From assembly GCA_947454465.1 (NCBI GenBank), contig CANGJP010000001.1, forward strand, positions 58,243-122,242: DNA of 64,000 nucleotides, written 5' to 3'. The position numbers were made by a program, and so were the translations under genes. The notes beneath the pieces were generated by a model, which saw nothing but the letters and a program-made list of their open reading frames with translations, had not been told where the DNA came from and ran no database searches. Positions 17,613-26,832 of this stretch are shown here, piece after piece (positions within the stretch are counted from its first letter, which is position 1; each line of letters opens with the position of its first letter). The stretch is from Pseudomonadota bacterium (GTDB taxonomy: Bacteria; Pseudomonadota; Gammaproteobacteria; Steroidobacterales; Steroidobacteraceae).

Positions 17613-18899
17613 ATGCTGGTCGGCTCAACGGTTCATCGAGTTGCGATTGTCGGTGCAGTGCGCATTCCCTTCGCTCGGGGCATGGGCGCGTATGCACACT
17701 ATTCCAATTTGGACATGCTCACCGCCACCCTGAAAGGCCTGGTCGAGCGTTATCAGCTGCACAATCAAGCGCTAGGTGAAGTGGTTGCTGGCGCAGTCAT
17801 GAAGCACTCGCGCGATTTTAACCTGACGCGCGAAGCGGTTCTTAGCAGTGGACTGGCACCTGAAACACCGGCCTACGACCTCCAACAAGCCTGTGGGACC
17901 AGTCTTGAAGCTGCTTTAACAGTGGGCGCGAAAATTGCTTTAGGTCAAATTGACTGCGGCATTGCCGCTGGCGTCGATTCGGCCAGCGATGTGCCCGTCG
18001 TTTATCCACGCCCTTACCAACAATTGCTGCTAAAGAGCGCTCGTGGGCGAAACCTCATAGAGAAACTATCTCCTTGGCTTAGTCTAAGGCCACATCATTT
18101 CAAACCCGTAACCCCAGGGGTGGCAGAGCCTCGAACAGGCCTATCCATGGGACAAAGTTGCGAACTGATGGCCAAAACCTGGGGGATTCAACGCACAGAC
18201 CAAGATGCACTGGCTTTGCGCAGTCATCAGCACGCTGCGGCTGCCTTTGATGCAGGCTTTCTGTCCGATTTGTTGGTGCCCTTCGGTGGTTTGAAAGCGG
18301 ACAACCATCTTCGCCGGGATACTAACTTGGAAAAACTAGCCAGGTTAAAACCAGTCTTCGACACAAGTTCATCAGGCACCTTAACCGCTGGTAACTCCAC
18401 CCCTCTTACAGATGGCGCCGCTGCCGTCTTATTGTCTAATGAAGCGTGGGCACGCATGCACAATCTTCCTGTACTGGCCTATTTAACTTATGGCAAAACT
18501 GCAGCGGTTGATTTCGTTCATAAAGAAGGCTTGCTCATGGCCCCAGCGTATGCGGTGGGTCAACTACTCAAGGACGCTCAACTGGCCCTACAGGACTTCG
18601 ATTATTACGAAATTCATGAAGCCTTTGCCGCGCAGGTCCTCTGTACCTTAGAAGCTTGGGCCTCACCCGAGTTTTGTCGCGCACGTCTGGGACGAGATCA
18701 GGCATTGGGCCGGATTGATCTGAGTAAGCTGAATGTCGTCGGCAGTAGTCTGGCCGTGGGCCATCCGTTTGCGGCGACCGGCGCACGTATCCTGGGTGTT
18801 CTCGCCAAACTGCTGGCAGAACGCGGAGGACAACGGGGCCTGATTTCGATATGTACCGCCGGCGGCATGGGCGTGGCGGCAATCCTCGAAAAAGCATAA
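17613..18899 (+). CDS. Thiolase-family acetyl-CoA acyltransferase (FadI-like)
   Basis: 428 residues from an ATG at 17613 preceded by AGAGG; a GTG at 17607 lies inside that site. Thiolase landmarks are complete: acyl-carrying cysteine in QQACGTSLEA (Cys94), the histidine motif HEAFAAQVL, GHPFAATGARI, and the deprotonating cysteine in CTAGGMG near the end. The long loop VTPGVAEPRTGLSMGQSCELMA is typical of the FadI/trifunctional-beta branch over short-chain biosynthetic thiolases. It would cleave 3-ketoacyl-CoA in beta-oxidation. No fadJ or fadB-type partner is adjacent; gabD follows after 123 bases on the same strand. FadD is elsewhere in the window. Confidence 0.9.
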   Translation: MLVGSTVHRVAIVGAVRIPFARGMGAYAHYSNLDMLTATLKGLVERYQLHNQALGEVVAGAVMKHSRDFNLTREAVLSSGLAPETPAYDLQQACGTSLEAALTVGAKIALGQIDCGIAAGVDSASDVPVVYPRPYQQLLLKSARGRNLIEKLSPWLSLRPHHFKPVTPGVAEPRTGLSMGQSCELMAKTWGIQRTDQDALALRSHQHAAAAFDAGFLSDLLVPFGGLKADNHLRRDTNLEKLARLKPVFDTSSSGTLTAGNSTPLTDGAAAVLLSNEAWARMHNLPVLAYLTYGKTAAVDFVHKEGLLMAPAYAVGQLLKDAQLALQDFDYYEIHEAFAAQVLCTLEAWASPEFCRARLGRDQALGRIDLSKLNVVGSSLAVGHPFAATGARILGVLAKLLAERGGQRGLISICTAGGMGVAAILEKA

Positions 18900-19022
18900 A
18901 CACATCAGACTTTATCTGCGAGTCGGGTAATAATGCGCACCCCCTGAATTCATCGCGACCCTTCTGCTTTCGAGTCGCTTGAATACTGTACTGAATTGAT
19001 TTGCCACATTGTGAGAGCTTTC

Positions 19023-20474
19023 ATGAACCTTAAAGACGCTTCATTATTCCGTCAGCAATGCTTCATCGGTGGTCAATGGCTGACAGCCGCTTCGGGTAAG
19101 AGCATTAACGTCTCTAATCCAGCCACACAACAGAACATCGGCACCGTGCCCTCATTGGACACACAAGAAATTCGCAATGCCATCAACAGTGCCAACAGCG
19201 CACTAGGAGGGTGGCAAGCTAAAACAGCCAAGGAACGCGCCCACATCCTGCGTAATTGGTTCAACCTGATGATGCAACATCAGGATGATCTAGCCGTACT
19301 GATGACCGCAGAGCAAGGCAAGCCCTTAGCAGAGTCCAAAGGTGAAATTGCTTATGCCGCCAGCTTCGTTGAGTGGTTTGCTGAAGAAGCAAAGCGCATT
19401 TACGGCGATGTCATTCCCGGCCATCAAGCCGATAAACGTATTGTGGTAATCCGTCAGGCCGTAGGCGTAGTTGCCGCAATTACGCCTTGGAACTTCCCCG
19501 CTGCGATGATCACTCGCAAAGCTGGTGCAGCCCTGGCAGCGGGTTGTACGATCGTCATCAAACCTGCCTCACAGACACCCTATTCTGCGCTGGCACTGGC
19601 CGTTCTTGCAGAACGCGCCGGCATTCCTGCTGGCGTGCTTAATGTTGTCACGGGTAGCGCTGGGGTCGTAGGTAATGAACTGACTAGCAATCCCATCGTA
19701 CGTAAGCTCAGCTTCACCGGCTCAACTGAAATTGGCAAGCTGCTGATGTCACAATGTGTAGGCACCATGAAGAAAGTCTCAATGGAGTTGGGCGGCAATG
19801 CACCATTTATTGTCTTTGAAGATGCAGATCTGGATGCCGCAGTCCAAGGCGCGATCATCAGCAAGTATCGCAACAGCGGTCAAACCTGTGTGTGCACCAA
19901 TCGACTGCTGGTTCAAGAGAGTGTTTACGATACCTTTGTCGAAAAATTAGTGGCGGCAGTAAAAGCGCTGCGGATCGGCAATGGCTTGGAAGGTCCAACT
20001 GAATTAGGGCCATTGATCGACATGAAAGCCGTAGAAAAAGTACAGGAACACATCGAAGATGCCGTCAGCAAGGGTGCAAAAGTGGCTGCAGGTGGCAAAC
20101 CCCATGCACTCGGTGGATCTTTCTTTGAAGCCACGGTACTGACAGACGTCACTACGTCGATGGCAGTGGCCCGTGAAGAAACGTTCGGCCCCTTGGCACC
20201 TGTGTTTCGCTTTAAGACCGAAGCCGAAGTCATTCAAATGGCTAACGACACTGAATTTGGTCTTGCCTCGTACTTCTATACGCGGGACTTAGCTCGTACA
20301 TGGCGCGTAAGCGAAGCACTAGAATATGGCATGGTCGGAATCAATACTGGTCTGATTTCTACTGAAGTGGCGCCTTTTGGCGGCATTAAAGAATCCGGAT
20401 TAGGACGTGAAGGCTCTAAGTACGGTATTGAGGACTATACTGAGCTGAAGTACATGTGCATCGGCGGCATCTAA
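19023..20474 (+). CDS. gabD: Succinate-semialdehyde dehydrogenase (NADP+)
   Basis: 483 residues from the ATG at 19023 (GAGAGC upstream), almost exactly the E. coli GabD length. The opening LKDASLFRQQCFIGGQW matches GabD closely; a TTG at 18996 is not needed. It oxidises succinate semialdehyde to succinate. Seen are the NADP-binding PWNFPAAMITRK, KPASQTPYSALAL, the general base in MELGGNAPFIVF, and the catalytic cysteine in NSGQTCVCTNRLLV, whose CVC pair is shared with E. coli GabD. No gabT transaminase is adjacent. A weak hairpin follows at 20491-20522. Confidence 0.93.
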   Translation: MNLKDASLFRQQCFIGGQWLTAASGKSINVSNPATQQNIGTVPSLDTQEIRNAINSANSALGGWQAKTAKERAHILRNWFNLMMQHQDDLAVLMTAEQGKPLAESKGEIAYAASFVEWFAEEAKRIYGDVIPGHQADKRIVVIRQAVGVVAAITPWNFPAAMITRKAGAALAAGCTIVIKPASQTPYSALALAVLAERAGIPAGVLNVVTGSAGVVGNELTSNPIVRKLSFTGSTEIGKLLMSQCVGTMKKVSMELGGNAPFIVFEDADLDAAVQGAIISKYRNSGQTCVCTNRLLVQESVYDTFVEKLVAAVKALRIGNGLEGPTELGPLIDMKAVEKVQEHIEDAVSKGAKVAAGGKPHALGGSFFEATVLTDVTTSMAVAREETFGPLAPVFRFKTEAEVIQMANDTEFGLASYFYTRDLARTWRVSEALEYGMVGINTGLISTEVAPFGGIKESGLGREGSKYGIEDYTELKYMCIGGI

Positions 20475-20490
20475 CCCGCAGCTTAAAAAA

Positions 20491-20522
20491 TCGGTAGGTG
20501 TTGCCAGGCCATCATCTACCGA
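20491..20522 (+). terminator. Possible terminator after gabD
   Basis: TCGGTAGGTG and CATCTACCGA pair with one mismatch around a 12-base loop, 16 bases after the gabD stop. It is followed by ACTTGTATCTT, a poor T-tract, so this is tentative. Confidence 0.35.
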
Positions 20523-20613
20523 ACTTGTATCTTCAATGACAACTTGAGTTCAGCTGCCTGTTATGAAATTGTGATTCATCACCATACACAACTAACTCCA
20601 GCCCATCCTTAGA

Positions 20614-20850
20614 TCAAAGCGCGTTATGTGAACCATCACATAACGCGCCACTCTTGGAATGTTTACATCCACAAAAGTACACTGTTTTACTTTCTTTGAC
20701 TTCGAATGGCTTTGGTGTGAATTCACTACCCTGATGACTACCATCACAGAAGGGTTGGTTCTTACTTTTTCCGCATGAACACCAGTAATAAGTCTTTCCA
20801 GCAGTAACATCAACAGCATATGGTGATTTTTGGGCAATCGTGGGTTTCAT
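20614..20850 (-). CDS. Tandem CDGSH iron-sulfur protein
   Basis: 78 residues with two complete CDGSH motifs: WCSCGKSKNQPFCDGSH (about 23-39) and FCGCKHSKSGALCDGSH (about 59-75). Each supplies three cysteines and one histidine for a 2Fe-2S cluster of the mitoNEET type, so a monomer should carry two redox-active clusters. There is no membrane anchor. Its ATG overlaps the marR stop by 4 bases, so it is translationally coupled to that regulator. The last codons lie in a perfect 12-bp palindrome (20620-20647). Family members are linked to redox and iron handling; the specific role is unknown. Confidence 0.92.
   Translation of the reverse strand: MKPTIAQKSPYAVDVTAGKTYYWCSCGKSKNQPFCDGSHQGSEFTPKPFEVKESKTVYFCGCKHSKSGALCDGSHNAL
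20620..20647. repeat. 12-bp perfect hairpin at the 3' end of the CDGSH gene
   Basis: CGCGTTATGTGA and TCACATAACGCG form a perfect 12-bp stem with a 4-base loop, lying wholly inside the coding sequence and spelling the second CDGSH motif. On the minus strand it is followed by CTTTGATCT, so it could act as a terminator or 3' stabiliser despite being translated. Confidence 0.6.
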
Positions 20851-21296
20851 GATTTTTCCAGTTTGAAAATAGCTTGTAACGTCTTTAGAGAATTTTTGAT
20901 TTCAATTAATTGATCATTCGATAGCTGACTAAAAGCCTGATCAAGATGACTTAAATGTGCTGGGAAGGTTTTGTCGAACAGTTTCTGGCCCTTGATGGTC
21001 AGCTTAATTTTTTGACTACGACCATCTTCCAGATTGGCCAACAAACTGATCCATCCTTTGTTTGACATTCGTTCAATCACACCCGTCAGTGAGCTCTTTG
21101 AAATCAGGGTTTTTTCGCCCAATTCCTTGTAAGTCATTGGCGGTTGATTAGCTAAAGTTGCAATCACATCAAACTGCACCGAGGTTAAGCCCAGCGAGCG
21201 AATATGAGGAATTGAATACCCCTCAAATGCCTGATAGGTTCTAACCAAGTCCCTTAAAGTTGGAATAAAGTACATATAGCGACTATATTTGTACAT
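20847..21296 (-). CDS. MarR-family transcriptional regulator
   Basis: 149 residues from the first ATG; an ATG at 21275 gives 142 and is attractive because the first start lies inside a large inverted repeat. The MarR winged helix is clear: LTSVQFDVIATLANQPPMTYKELGE, then SSLTGVIERMSNKGWI, and the wing with LEDGRSQKIKLTIKGQKLF. Long helices at both ends give the dimer interface. The gene is followed by the CDGSH gene with ATGA overlap and is divergent from a membrane protein gene across 225 bases. It most likely represses its own operon through the repeat. The inducing ligand is unknown. Confidence 0.9.
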   Translation of the reverse strand: MYKYSRYMYFIPTLRDLVRTYQAFEGYSIPHIRSLGLTSVQFDVIATLANQPPMTYKELGEKTLISKSSLTGVIERMSNKGWISLLANLEDGRSQKIKLTIKGQKLFDKTFPAHLSHLDQAFSQLSNDQLIEIKNSLKTLQAIFKLEKS

Positions 21297-21305
21297 ATAC
21301 GTACT
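21269..21305. promoter_or_regulatory. Likely operator of the MarR gene
   Basis: AGTACATATA and TATACGTACT form a nearly perfect 10-base inverted repeat with one mismatch, separated by 17 bases that include a second TTGTACATAT half. It covers the first start codon of marR. MarR proteins bind such AT-rich palindromes to repress themselves; the binding is inferred. Confidence 0.5.
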
Positions 21306-21521
21306 AAAGTCAAGCAGACCACCAAATCAACCCTCATGCCCCATCCACAACATGGCCGTCACTTTGATACTAAAAGATTCAACTTGAATGAGCATTACTA
21401 TCATCCAAACTCAGTACGGTCGAGTAAGAACAGTTAAGCGCCACAACCGCTGTTTTATAAATTGGTGGTAGCATTAAGAAGAATTTAGAATGGCAGTACA
21501 CCTTATATAAAGAGACCCAAA

Positions 21522-22055
21522 ATGAACATGACTCATTACATGGAATTGTTAGCAGTGAATCAGCCTTGGAATTTAATTATTTTCATGGCATTCCCCATAG
21601 TGCTAGCTGAAACTCTTGCCATTACAGAACTCTATGTACTTTTCACCCGAAAATTAAAAGGACCCATTGTCAGGCTCAATCGATTTGCAGGAATTGCTGT
21701 AGGTCTTTATTTCATCGGTATCATTGCCTACATCATCACGCACGCGGTCATTCCCATCACGCAGGCCGGACAGTGGCGTACCATCATTGACATAGTTGCC
21801 GTGATTTCATATCTCATTGCAGGATTGCCCTTGATCTGGATTGCTTTCCAAGAATTAGGTCTTGTAAATAAGACACTCAGTCAAACAGCTAAACTCAAAA
21901 CCCACGCCATCTGTGTCGCTCTGTTTCTTGTATTTGGTCATGTCGCCATGATTACCGGCATGGTGGATCCATCTATCTTAGGTTACCAAGCCCCACAGGG
22001 CATGCAAATGAATCATGATGAACACTCGTCCACGCACAGCGGGAAAATGCAATAA
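21522..22055 (+). CDS. Integral membrane protein with His-rich tail
   Basis: 177 residues with four to five predicted membrane helices (WNLIIFMAFPIVLAETLAIT; FAGIAVGLYFIGIIAYII; IIDIVAVISYLIAGLPLIWI; HAICVALFLVFGHVAMITGM). The soluble C-terminus is Met/His-rich (MQMNHDEHSSTHSGKMQ), a composition that often binds metal. I do not recall a named function; it resembles small conserved membrane proteins of the DUF6803 sort. Divergent from marR-CDGSH across 216 bases, it may be under the same regulator. AGAG lies eight bases or so before the ATG. Confidence 0.75.
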   Translation: MNMTHYMELLAVNQPWNLIIFMAFPIVLAETLAITELYVLFTRKLKGPIVRLNRFAGIAVGLYFIGIIAYIITHAVIPITQAGQWRTIIDIVAVISYLIAGLPLIWIAFQELGLVNKTLSQTAKLKTHAICVALFLVFGHVAMITGMVDPSILGYQAPQGMQMNHDEHSSTHSGKMQ

Positions 22056-22146
22056 CGCCGGATCACCGCATCAGTTAACCTTTATTCAACGTATTCACTG
22101 ATAAAATCTCGACGATTTGCACTACTGCGCCCATAATCGGCAGTCT

Positions 22147-24393
22147 ATGCAATCTGCACGCGAATTATTCTCCTACCGCAAATACTGGGCAGCCCGTTTC
22201 GGGACTGCTCCGTTTTTACCCATGTCACGAGAGGAAATGGATGCGCTAGGTTGGGATAGTTGCGACATTATTCTAGTCACGGGTGATGCATACGTCGATC
22301 ACCCAAGTTTTGGTATGGCCATCATCGGCCGCACGCTTGAAGCACAAGGATTTCGGGTAGGAATCATCGCGCAACCTGACTGGCGGAGCGCTCAAGCTTT
22401 TAAAGCGTTAGGTAAACCCAATCTGTTTTTTGGTGTTACTGGCGGCAATATGGATTCGATGGTAAATCGCTACACCTCTGATCGTCGTATACGCAGTGAT
22501 GATGCCTATACGCCCGACGGTGAAGGAGGAAGGCGACCAGATCGATGCGTGATCGTTTACTCACAACGCGTACGTGAAGCTTATAAAGATGTACCCATCG
22601 TCATCGGTGGCATTGAAGCCAGCTTACGTCGTATTGCGCATTACGATTATTGGTCGGAGCAAGTTCGCCGCTCAGTATTACTCGATGCGGCTGCAGATTT
22701 GCTGGTATATGGCAATGCTGAACGCCAAATCATTGAGCTGGCACACCGACTGGGTAGAGGTGAAGCTATAGAGTCCATCACTGATTTACGGGGTACCGCA
22801 TTTCTGCGCAAGACGCTTCCCGAAGATTGGATAGAGATCGATTCGACCAGCATTGATGCGCCCGGCCCCCTAAATCCACCCATTGATCCCTACGCGATGG
22901 AACCGATATCGGCAAAGCAGCAAGGAGCTATTTGTACGAACGCTGAAGAAGTCCCTTCTGCTACAACGCCAAAAACACAGATAGTGAAATTTTATCGTGA
23001 CGTGCCGAACAAGCATCGCGATCATTCCTATATTCGCATGCCATCGTATGAGCAAGTTCGTGATGATGCGATTCTGTATGCACATGCCTCTCGCATTCTA
23101 CATTTAGAAGCCAACCCCGGTAATGCCCGAGCACTGGTTCAACGTCATGGGAAGTCAGAGCTGTGGATTAATCCACCGCCTATTCCACTTATCATGAAAG
23201 AAATGGACGCTCTGTACGAACTGCCATTTCAGCGGATTCCTCATCCCTTCTATGGGAAAGCGAAGATACCCGCCTATGAAATGATCCGTTTTTCAATCGC
23301 CATCCAACGCGGCTGCTTCGGTGGGTGTACGTTCTGCTCTATCACTGAACATGAAGGCCGTATCATTCAGAACCGTTCAGAAGATTCGATTATCCGAGAA
23401 ATTGAAACAATTCGCGATACCGTGCCTGGCTTCACCGGCGTTGTCTCTGACTTAGGTGGACCAACCGCAAACATGTACCGGCTGGCCTGCAAATCTAAAG
23501 AGATCGAATCTGCATGCCGTAAACCCTCGTGTGTGTATCCCGGAATTTGTCCAAATCTCAATACCGATCACACGCCTCTGATTAAGCTCTATCAACGTGC
23601 ACGTACCTTACCCGGCATCAAAAAGGTCTTAATCGGTTCTGGTGTACGTTACGACTTAGCCGTGGAATCTCCAGCCTATGTGAAAGAACTTGTGCAGCAT
23701 CATGTCGGTGGTTATCTAAAGATCGCTCCTGAAGCAATCGGCGAAGGCCCACTTTCTAAAATGATGAAACCGGGCGTTGGCACCTACTACAAGTTCAAAG
23801 AGCTATTCGATAAATACTCCAAAGAGGCTGGGAAGGAGCAGTATTTAATCCCCTACTTTATTGCAGCACATCCGGGTACAACGGATCAGGATATGCTGGA
23901 GCTAGCACTATGGCTAAAACGAAATGGCTATCGTGCAGATCAAGTTCAAGCTTTTCTTCCTTCACCCATGGCCACGGCCACGGCCATGTATCACTCAGGT
24001 AAAAATCCATTACGCAAAATCTCTCGTGCGAGTGAAGCAGTCACCATTCCAAAAGGCATTAAGGTACGACGCCTACACAAGGCTTTTCTGCGCTGGCACG
24101 ATGCCAACAACTGGCCCTTGTTACGTGAAACCTTAAAAAACATGGGGCGCGCGGACCTAATCGGGCCAGGAAAACATCATTTGATTCCTGCATGGCAACC
24201 TAAGGGCACTGGAGAACTGGCAGAAGGCGCACGCCGACCTCACAAGCTTCGCAATGGTCAAATGGTTGAGACCAAGCGCACTGGTAGCACAACACCGATG
24301 CGCACTCAACACACCGGACTGAAGGGAGTCAGTATTCCCCGAAGCTCAGCGAAAAAAACTTCTTCTCAGAAAGCAGGCACCCGTACGCGTTGA
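22147..24393 (+). CDS. ygiQ: YgiQ-family radical SAM protein
   Basis: 748 residues from the ATG at 22147; a TTG at 22117 gives a poorer N-terminus. From [20 protein letters not shown] through [13 protein letters not shown] it matches E. coli YgiQ almost word for word. The radical SAM cluster motif is CFGGCTFC (CxxxCxxC, about residues 390-397), followed by a DUF3362-type C-terminal region ([18 protein letters not shown]) and a basic tail. The N-terminal domain is of the UPF0313 type. The reaction is not established in the literature I know. Its last 28 bases overlap the convergent VPLPA-CTERM gene. Confidence 0.94.
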   Translation: MQSARELFSYRKYWAARFGTAPFLPMSREEMDALGWDSCDIILVTGDAYVDHPSFGMAIIGRTLEAQGFRVGIIAQPDWRSAQAFKALGKPNLFFGVTGGNMDSMVNRYTSDRRIRSDDAYTPDGEGGRRPDRCVIVYSQRVREAYKDVPIVIGGIEASLRRIAHYDYWSEQVRRSVLLDAAADLLVYGNAERQIIELAHRLGRGEAIESITDLRGTAFLRKTLPEDWIEIDSTSIDAPGPLNPPIDPYAMEPISAKQQGAICTNAEEVPSATTPKTQIVKFYRDVPNKHRDHSYIRMPSYEQVRDDAILYAHASRILHLEANPGNARALVQRHGKSELWINPPPIPLIMKEMDALYELPFQRIPHPFYGKAKIPAYEMIRFSIAIQRGCFGGCTFCSITEHEGRIIQNRSEDSIIREIETIRDTVPGFTGVVSDLGGPTANMYRLACKSKEIESACRKPSCVYPGICPNLNTDHTPLIKLYQRARTLPGIKKVLIGSGVRYDLAVESPAYVKELVQHHVGGYLKIAPEAIGEGPLSKMMKPGVGTYYKFKELFDKYSKEAGKEQYLIPYFIAAHPGTTDQDMLELALWLKRNGYRADQVQAFLPSPMATATAMYHSGKNPLRKISRASEAVTIPKGIKVRRLHKAFLRWHDANNWPLLRETLKNMGRADLIGPGKHHLIPAWQPKGTGELAEGARRPHKLRNGQMVETKRTGSTTPMRTQHTGLKGVSIPRSSAKKTSSQKAGTRTR

Positions 24394-25181
24394 TCTATCA
24401 TCGGATTAACCTGTTCAGCGTTGGTCCTCTGGACTCTATGGCACACCCACAGCAGGCAGCTTAATACTGAACTTAATAACCAGAAACTCGCAGGAAGAGG
24501 CACGACTGTAGTCGAAGCATCCAGCTGAATACCATCATTTTGTATCCATGCCTGTGAGCCTGCTGTAATGGTACTTGCAGTGAGGGTGGTGGTGAAAACG
24601 AGTTTCAAATCTAATGCATCTGCGAATGGATGAGGGGTTGACGTTGTATCCGTGGGGCTGACGCTATTGACTAGCGCCCAATTGATCGGACTTGATCCTG
24701 TCGAGATGCTTGAGCCGAACGCAGTGGTATTTTGTATCAAACCCATTGGATCAGCCGGATTGTTGTTCATTACACTTAATGCGAGGGATGACGTCACTTC
24801 TCCAGCGTTAAATATACTGTATTGACCTAAATTGATTTGAGCACTGATCTGATCAATATTCTTCCCACGCTTACTGATGACTTGATCAAATGCAAATGAA
24901 GTCGTAACGGTTGGACCGTTTAATCCATTTTCTGATACAACAAACGTTCCATAGGGCTGGAAGCGAATTGACTCACCATCCAAAATTGGAGCTCCCAATA
25001 CCATCAGCGAGCCTAAAACCGTATCGGTGTCATAGACCCACTTGATATCAGCACCATCGAGGGTACAGGTTTTACCTATCAATGTTCCGTGACATAAAGT
25101 CATAAAGGTTGCGTTTGCGGGCATAGATAACAAGCCACCTACAACAAACAACACTACAAATATTCTGCGCATGATTTTCAT
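24366..25181 (-). CDS. Exported protein with VPLPA-CTERM sorting signal
   Basis: 271 residues from the ATG at 25181, which has GAGAG five bases upstream; an ATG at 25199 is an alternative. A signal peptide ([20 protein letters not shown]) leads a Thr/Ser-rich beta-type exported domain with two early cysteines. Near the end, [20 protein letters not shown] then VCHRVQR is a clear VPLPA-CTERM variant of PEP-CTERM, the exosortase recognition tail. Unusually, about 17 residues follow the basic cluster, where these proteins normally end. No exosortase or polysaccharide gene is nearby. The passenger domain function is not recognised. The 3' end overlaps ygiQ by 28 bases. Confidence 0.8.
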   Translation of the reverse strand: MKIMRRIFVVLFVVGGLLSMPANATFMTLCHGTLIGKTCTLDGADIKWVYDTDTVLGSLMVLGAPILDGESIRFQPYGTFVVSENGLNGPTVTTSFAFDQVISKRGKNIDQISAQINLGQYSIFNAGEVTSSLALSVMNNNPADPMGLIQNTTAFGSSISTGSSPINWALVNSVSPTDTTSTPHPFADALDLKLVFTTTLTASTITAGSQAWIQNDGIQLDASTTVVPLPASFWLLSSVLSCLLWVCHRVQRTNAEQVNPMIDQRVRVPAF

Positions 25182-25329
25182 CTTAGCTCTCAGATGCATT
25201 TCTAATAGCCGTACAGTGATAGCAGCGCCGTTAATTTATAAGATCAATTAAATTACTTATCTGACTCAGTTCACAGTAGTGCTCACATTGATATGCGTAG
25301 CCTGCTCTTATGTTATGAGGACACTGACA

Positions 25330-25354
25330 CATCTTAAGTTAATCCCTTAAGATG
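25330..25354. repeat. Perfect hairpin between methyltransferase and VPLPA-CTERM genes
   Basis: CATCTTAAG and CTTAAGATG form a perfect 9-bp stem with a 7-base loop, 40 bases after the methyltransferase stop. No T-tract follows on either strand, so it may be an operator, a weak terminator or an mRNA-end structure. Confidence 0.45.
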
Positions 25355-25393
25355 ACCTCAACACCATTTAGATTGGAATTTAAGTCAATAGCA

Positions 25394-25990
25394 TCACTGC
25401 CAAGGTGCTTGTAATTCCCATTGTAAGACTTTAGTTTCACGCTTAATCAGTATCCCGTTTCCGAGATGCTTAAAGTATTTACGTATCCGTTGCTGATACC
25501 AACGTCCAGATCTAACATGGACATTGGCATCTGTTCCAGTGGGATCCATCAAACTTCGCCAATCCTGCTTAGTAGGAACATGGAGATACAATGCGCCGCG
25601 ACATAACCGTGCAAGGTTTTCGATAGCATGCGTAGCCGCGTCATCATCGAGGTATTGAAGCACATCACAACAAATAATCAGATCAAACTGACCTCGTCCT
25701 TGGTAGTTAACCACAGAACCATGCTGCCAACCCATTTCTTCGCATAAATAATGGCTGTATTCCACACCGGTATAACTAGATTTAGGAAACTCTGATAACA
25801 GGGTGCGCCTAAACCATCCCAGCCCGCACCCCATGTCTAAAATTCTTTTAATAGGTAACTCTAACTGGGACACAACGCTCGCCACCACAGCGGCGCGACG
25901 TTCAGTTTCCGGCTTGCTCATCGCACGCGTTGTGGCACGTAGATAAAAACGACGATAGTAAGCCGCATCAAAAGTTTGTTTTTTTTTCAT
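25394..25990 (-). CDS. SAM-dependent methyltransferase (class I)
   Basis: 198 residues. The SAM-binding motif I is ILDMGCGLGWFRRTL (about 50-64), with an acidic residue after the second strand (GVEYSHYL) and motif IV FDLIICCDVLQYLDD. The C-terminal half is short and has the pattern GALYLHVPTKQDW. The fold is confident; the substrate is not readable. The start is preceded by a run of AAAAAAA-type codons (MKKKQTF). It stands alone on the minus strand between the VPLPA-CTERM gene and the MocA-like gene, with 78 bases to the latter. Confidence 0.88.
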   Translation of the reverse strand: MKKKQTFDAAYYRRFYLRATTRAMSKPETERRAAVVASVVSQLELPIKRILDMGCGLGWFRRTLLSEFPKSSYTGVEYSHYLCEEMGWQHGSVVNYQGRGQFDLIICCDVLQYLDDDAATHAIENLARLCRGALYLHVPTKQDWRSLMDPTGTDANVHVRSGRWYQQRIRKYFKHLGNGILIKRETKVLQWELQAPWQ

Positions 25991-26068
25991 AAGGCAAGTA
26001 TAGCCATGTTTAATGTTTATTAGCCGAGCGAGTTAGATAACATGAAATTGCGCGATCTAATGCAGAAT

Positions 26069-26677
26069 CTACAGATCACCCTTGGCAAATAAGGCTTGAA
26101 CACACTCCACATCGGTAGATGTATCAAGATCATACGCTGCCATCGGCATAGGCACGGATACCACACGATCTGAAAGTTGATTCAGGAGACGCTTAGCCCC
26201 TTCATCACCTTTCAATTGCAGTAACTCATCAAATACAAAGCGTGGATAAATAACCGGAGCACCTAATCCTTCGTTATAACAACTCGCAGCAATCACGCCA
26301 TCCTGTGCATTCCATGCGTGGATCAGTTGCTGGAGATCAGCCGTACCCACTCCCACTTGATCCCCGAGCATGACCAATACGGCGTCACAGCTTGAGAAAA
26401 TCGAATTCATTCCATATCGAATAGAAGACGCCATACCTTCTTGCCAACCAGGGTTGATGTAAGTAGACACAGGCAAATCTTGCAATATTGGAGTGATTTC
26501 AGCTTCGTGCGCACCCAATACAACCCCTACCGAGGTAGCATCAGTAGCAAGAGCGCGTTTAACGACATGTACCAATGCCGGACACCCGGCTATTTCAACC
26601 AGTTGCTTAGGTTGACCGAGGCGGGTTGAGGCCCCTGCTGCCAATATCAATATATATAGTTTTTTTCTCACAAGCAT
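26069..26677 (-). CDS. MocA/MobA-like nucleotidyltransferase
   Basis: 202 residues from the ATG at 26677; a TTG at 26698 is the only other choice. The Rossmann-like nucleotidyltransferase starts with LILAAGASTRLGQPKQLVEI, the NTP-binding loop of molybdenum-cofactor cytidylyl- and guanylyltransferases. VLVMLGDQVGV carries the metal-binding aspartate region and YDLDTSTDVE closes the domain. It most resembles MocA-type proteins that attach CMP to molybdopterin for xanthine-dehydrogenase-like enzymes, but no molybdoenzyme gene lies nearby. Divergent from def across a 155-base gap. The exact substrate is open. Confidence 0.82.
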   Translation of the reverse strand: MLVRKKLYILILAAGASTRLGQPKQLVEIAGCPALVHVVKRALATDATSVGVVLGAHEAEITPILQDLPVSTYINPGWQEGMASSIRYGMNSIFSSCDAVLVMLGDQVGVGTADLQQLIHAWNAQDGVIAASCYNEGLGAPVIYPRFVFDELLQLKGDEGAKRLLNQLSDRVVSVPMPMAAYDLDTSTDVECVQALFAKGDL

Positions 26678-26832
26678 CGACTGCTTTATCAAAACCAATT
26701 TAAAATCGATGTTCTAAGCGCTTTATGGAGTAGCAGTGCTGCACACATACATCTGTTACTTTAACTAAACCCACAGCTGACATGATGATATGCCCATGTG
26801 AGAATATAGCATTTGATTTGAGGTAAGAATTC

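Noticed and set aside
20592..20837. 81-codon minus-strand frame overlapping the CDGSH gene
   Set aside because: Shifted frame of the CDGSH gene, which has two perfect cluster motifs in its own frame.
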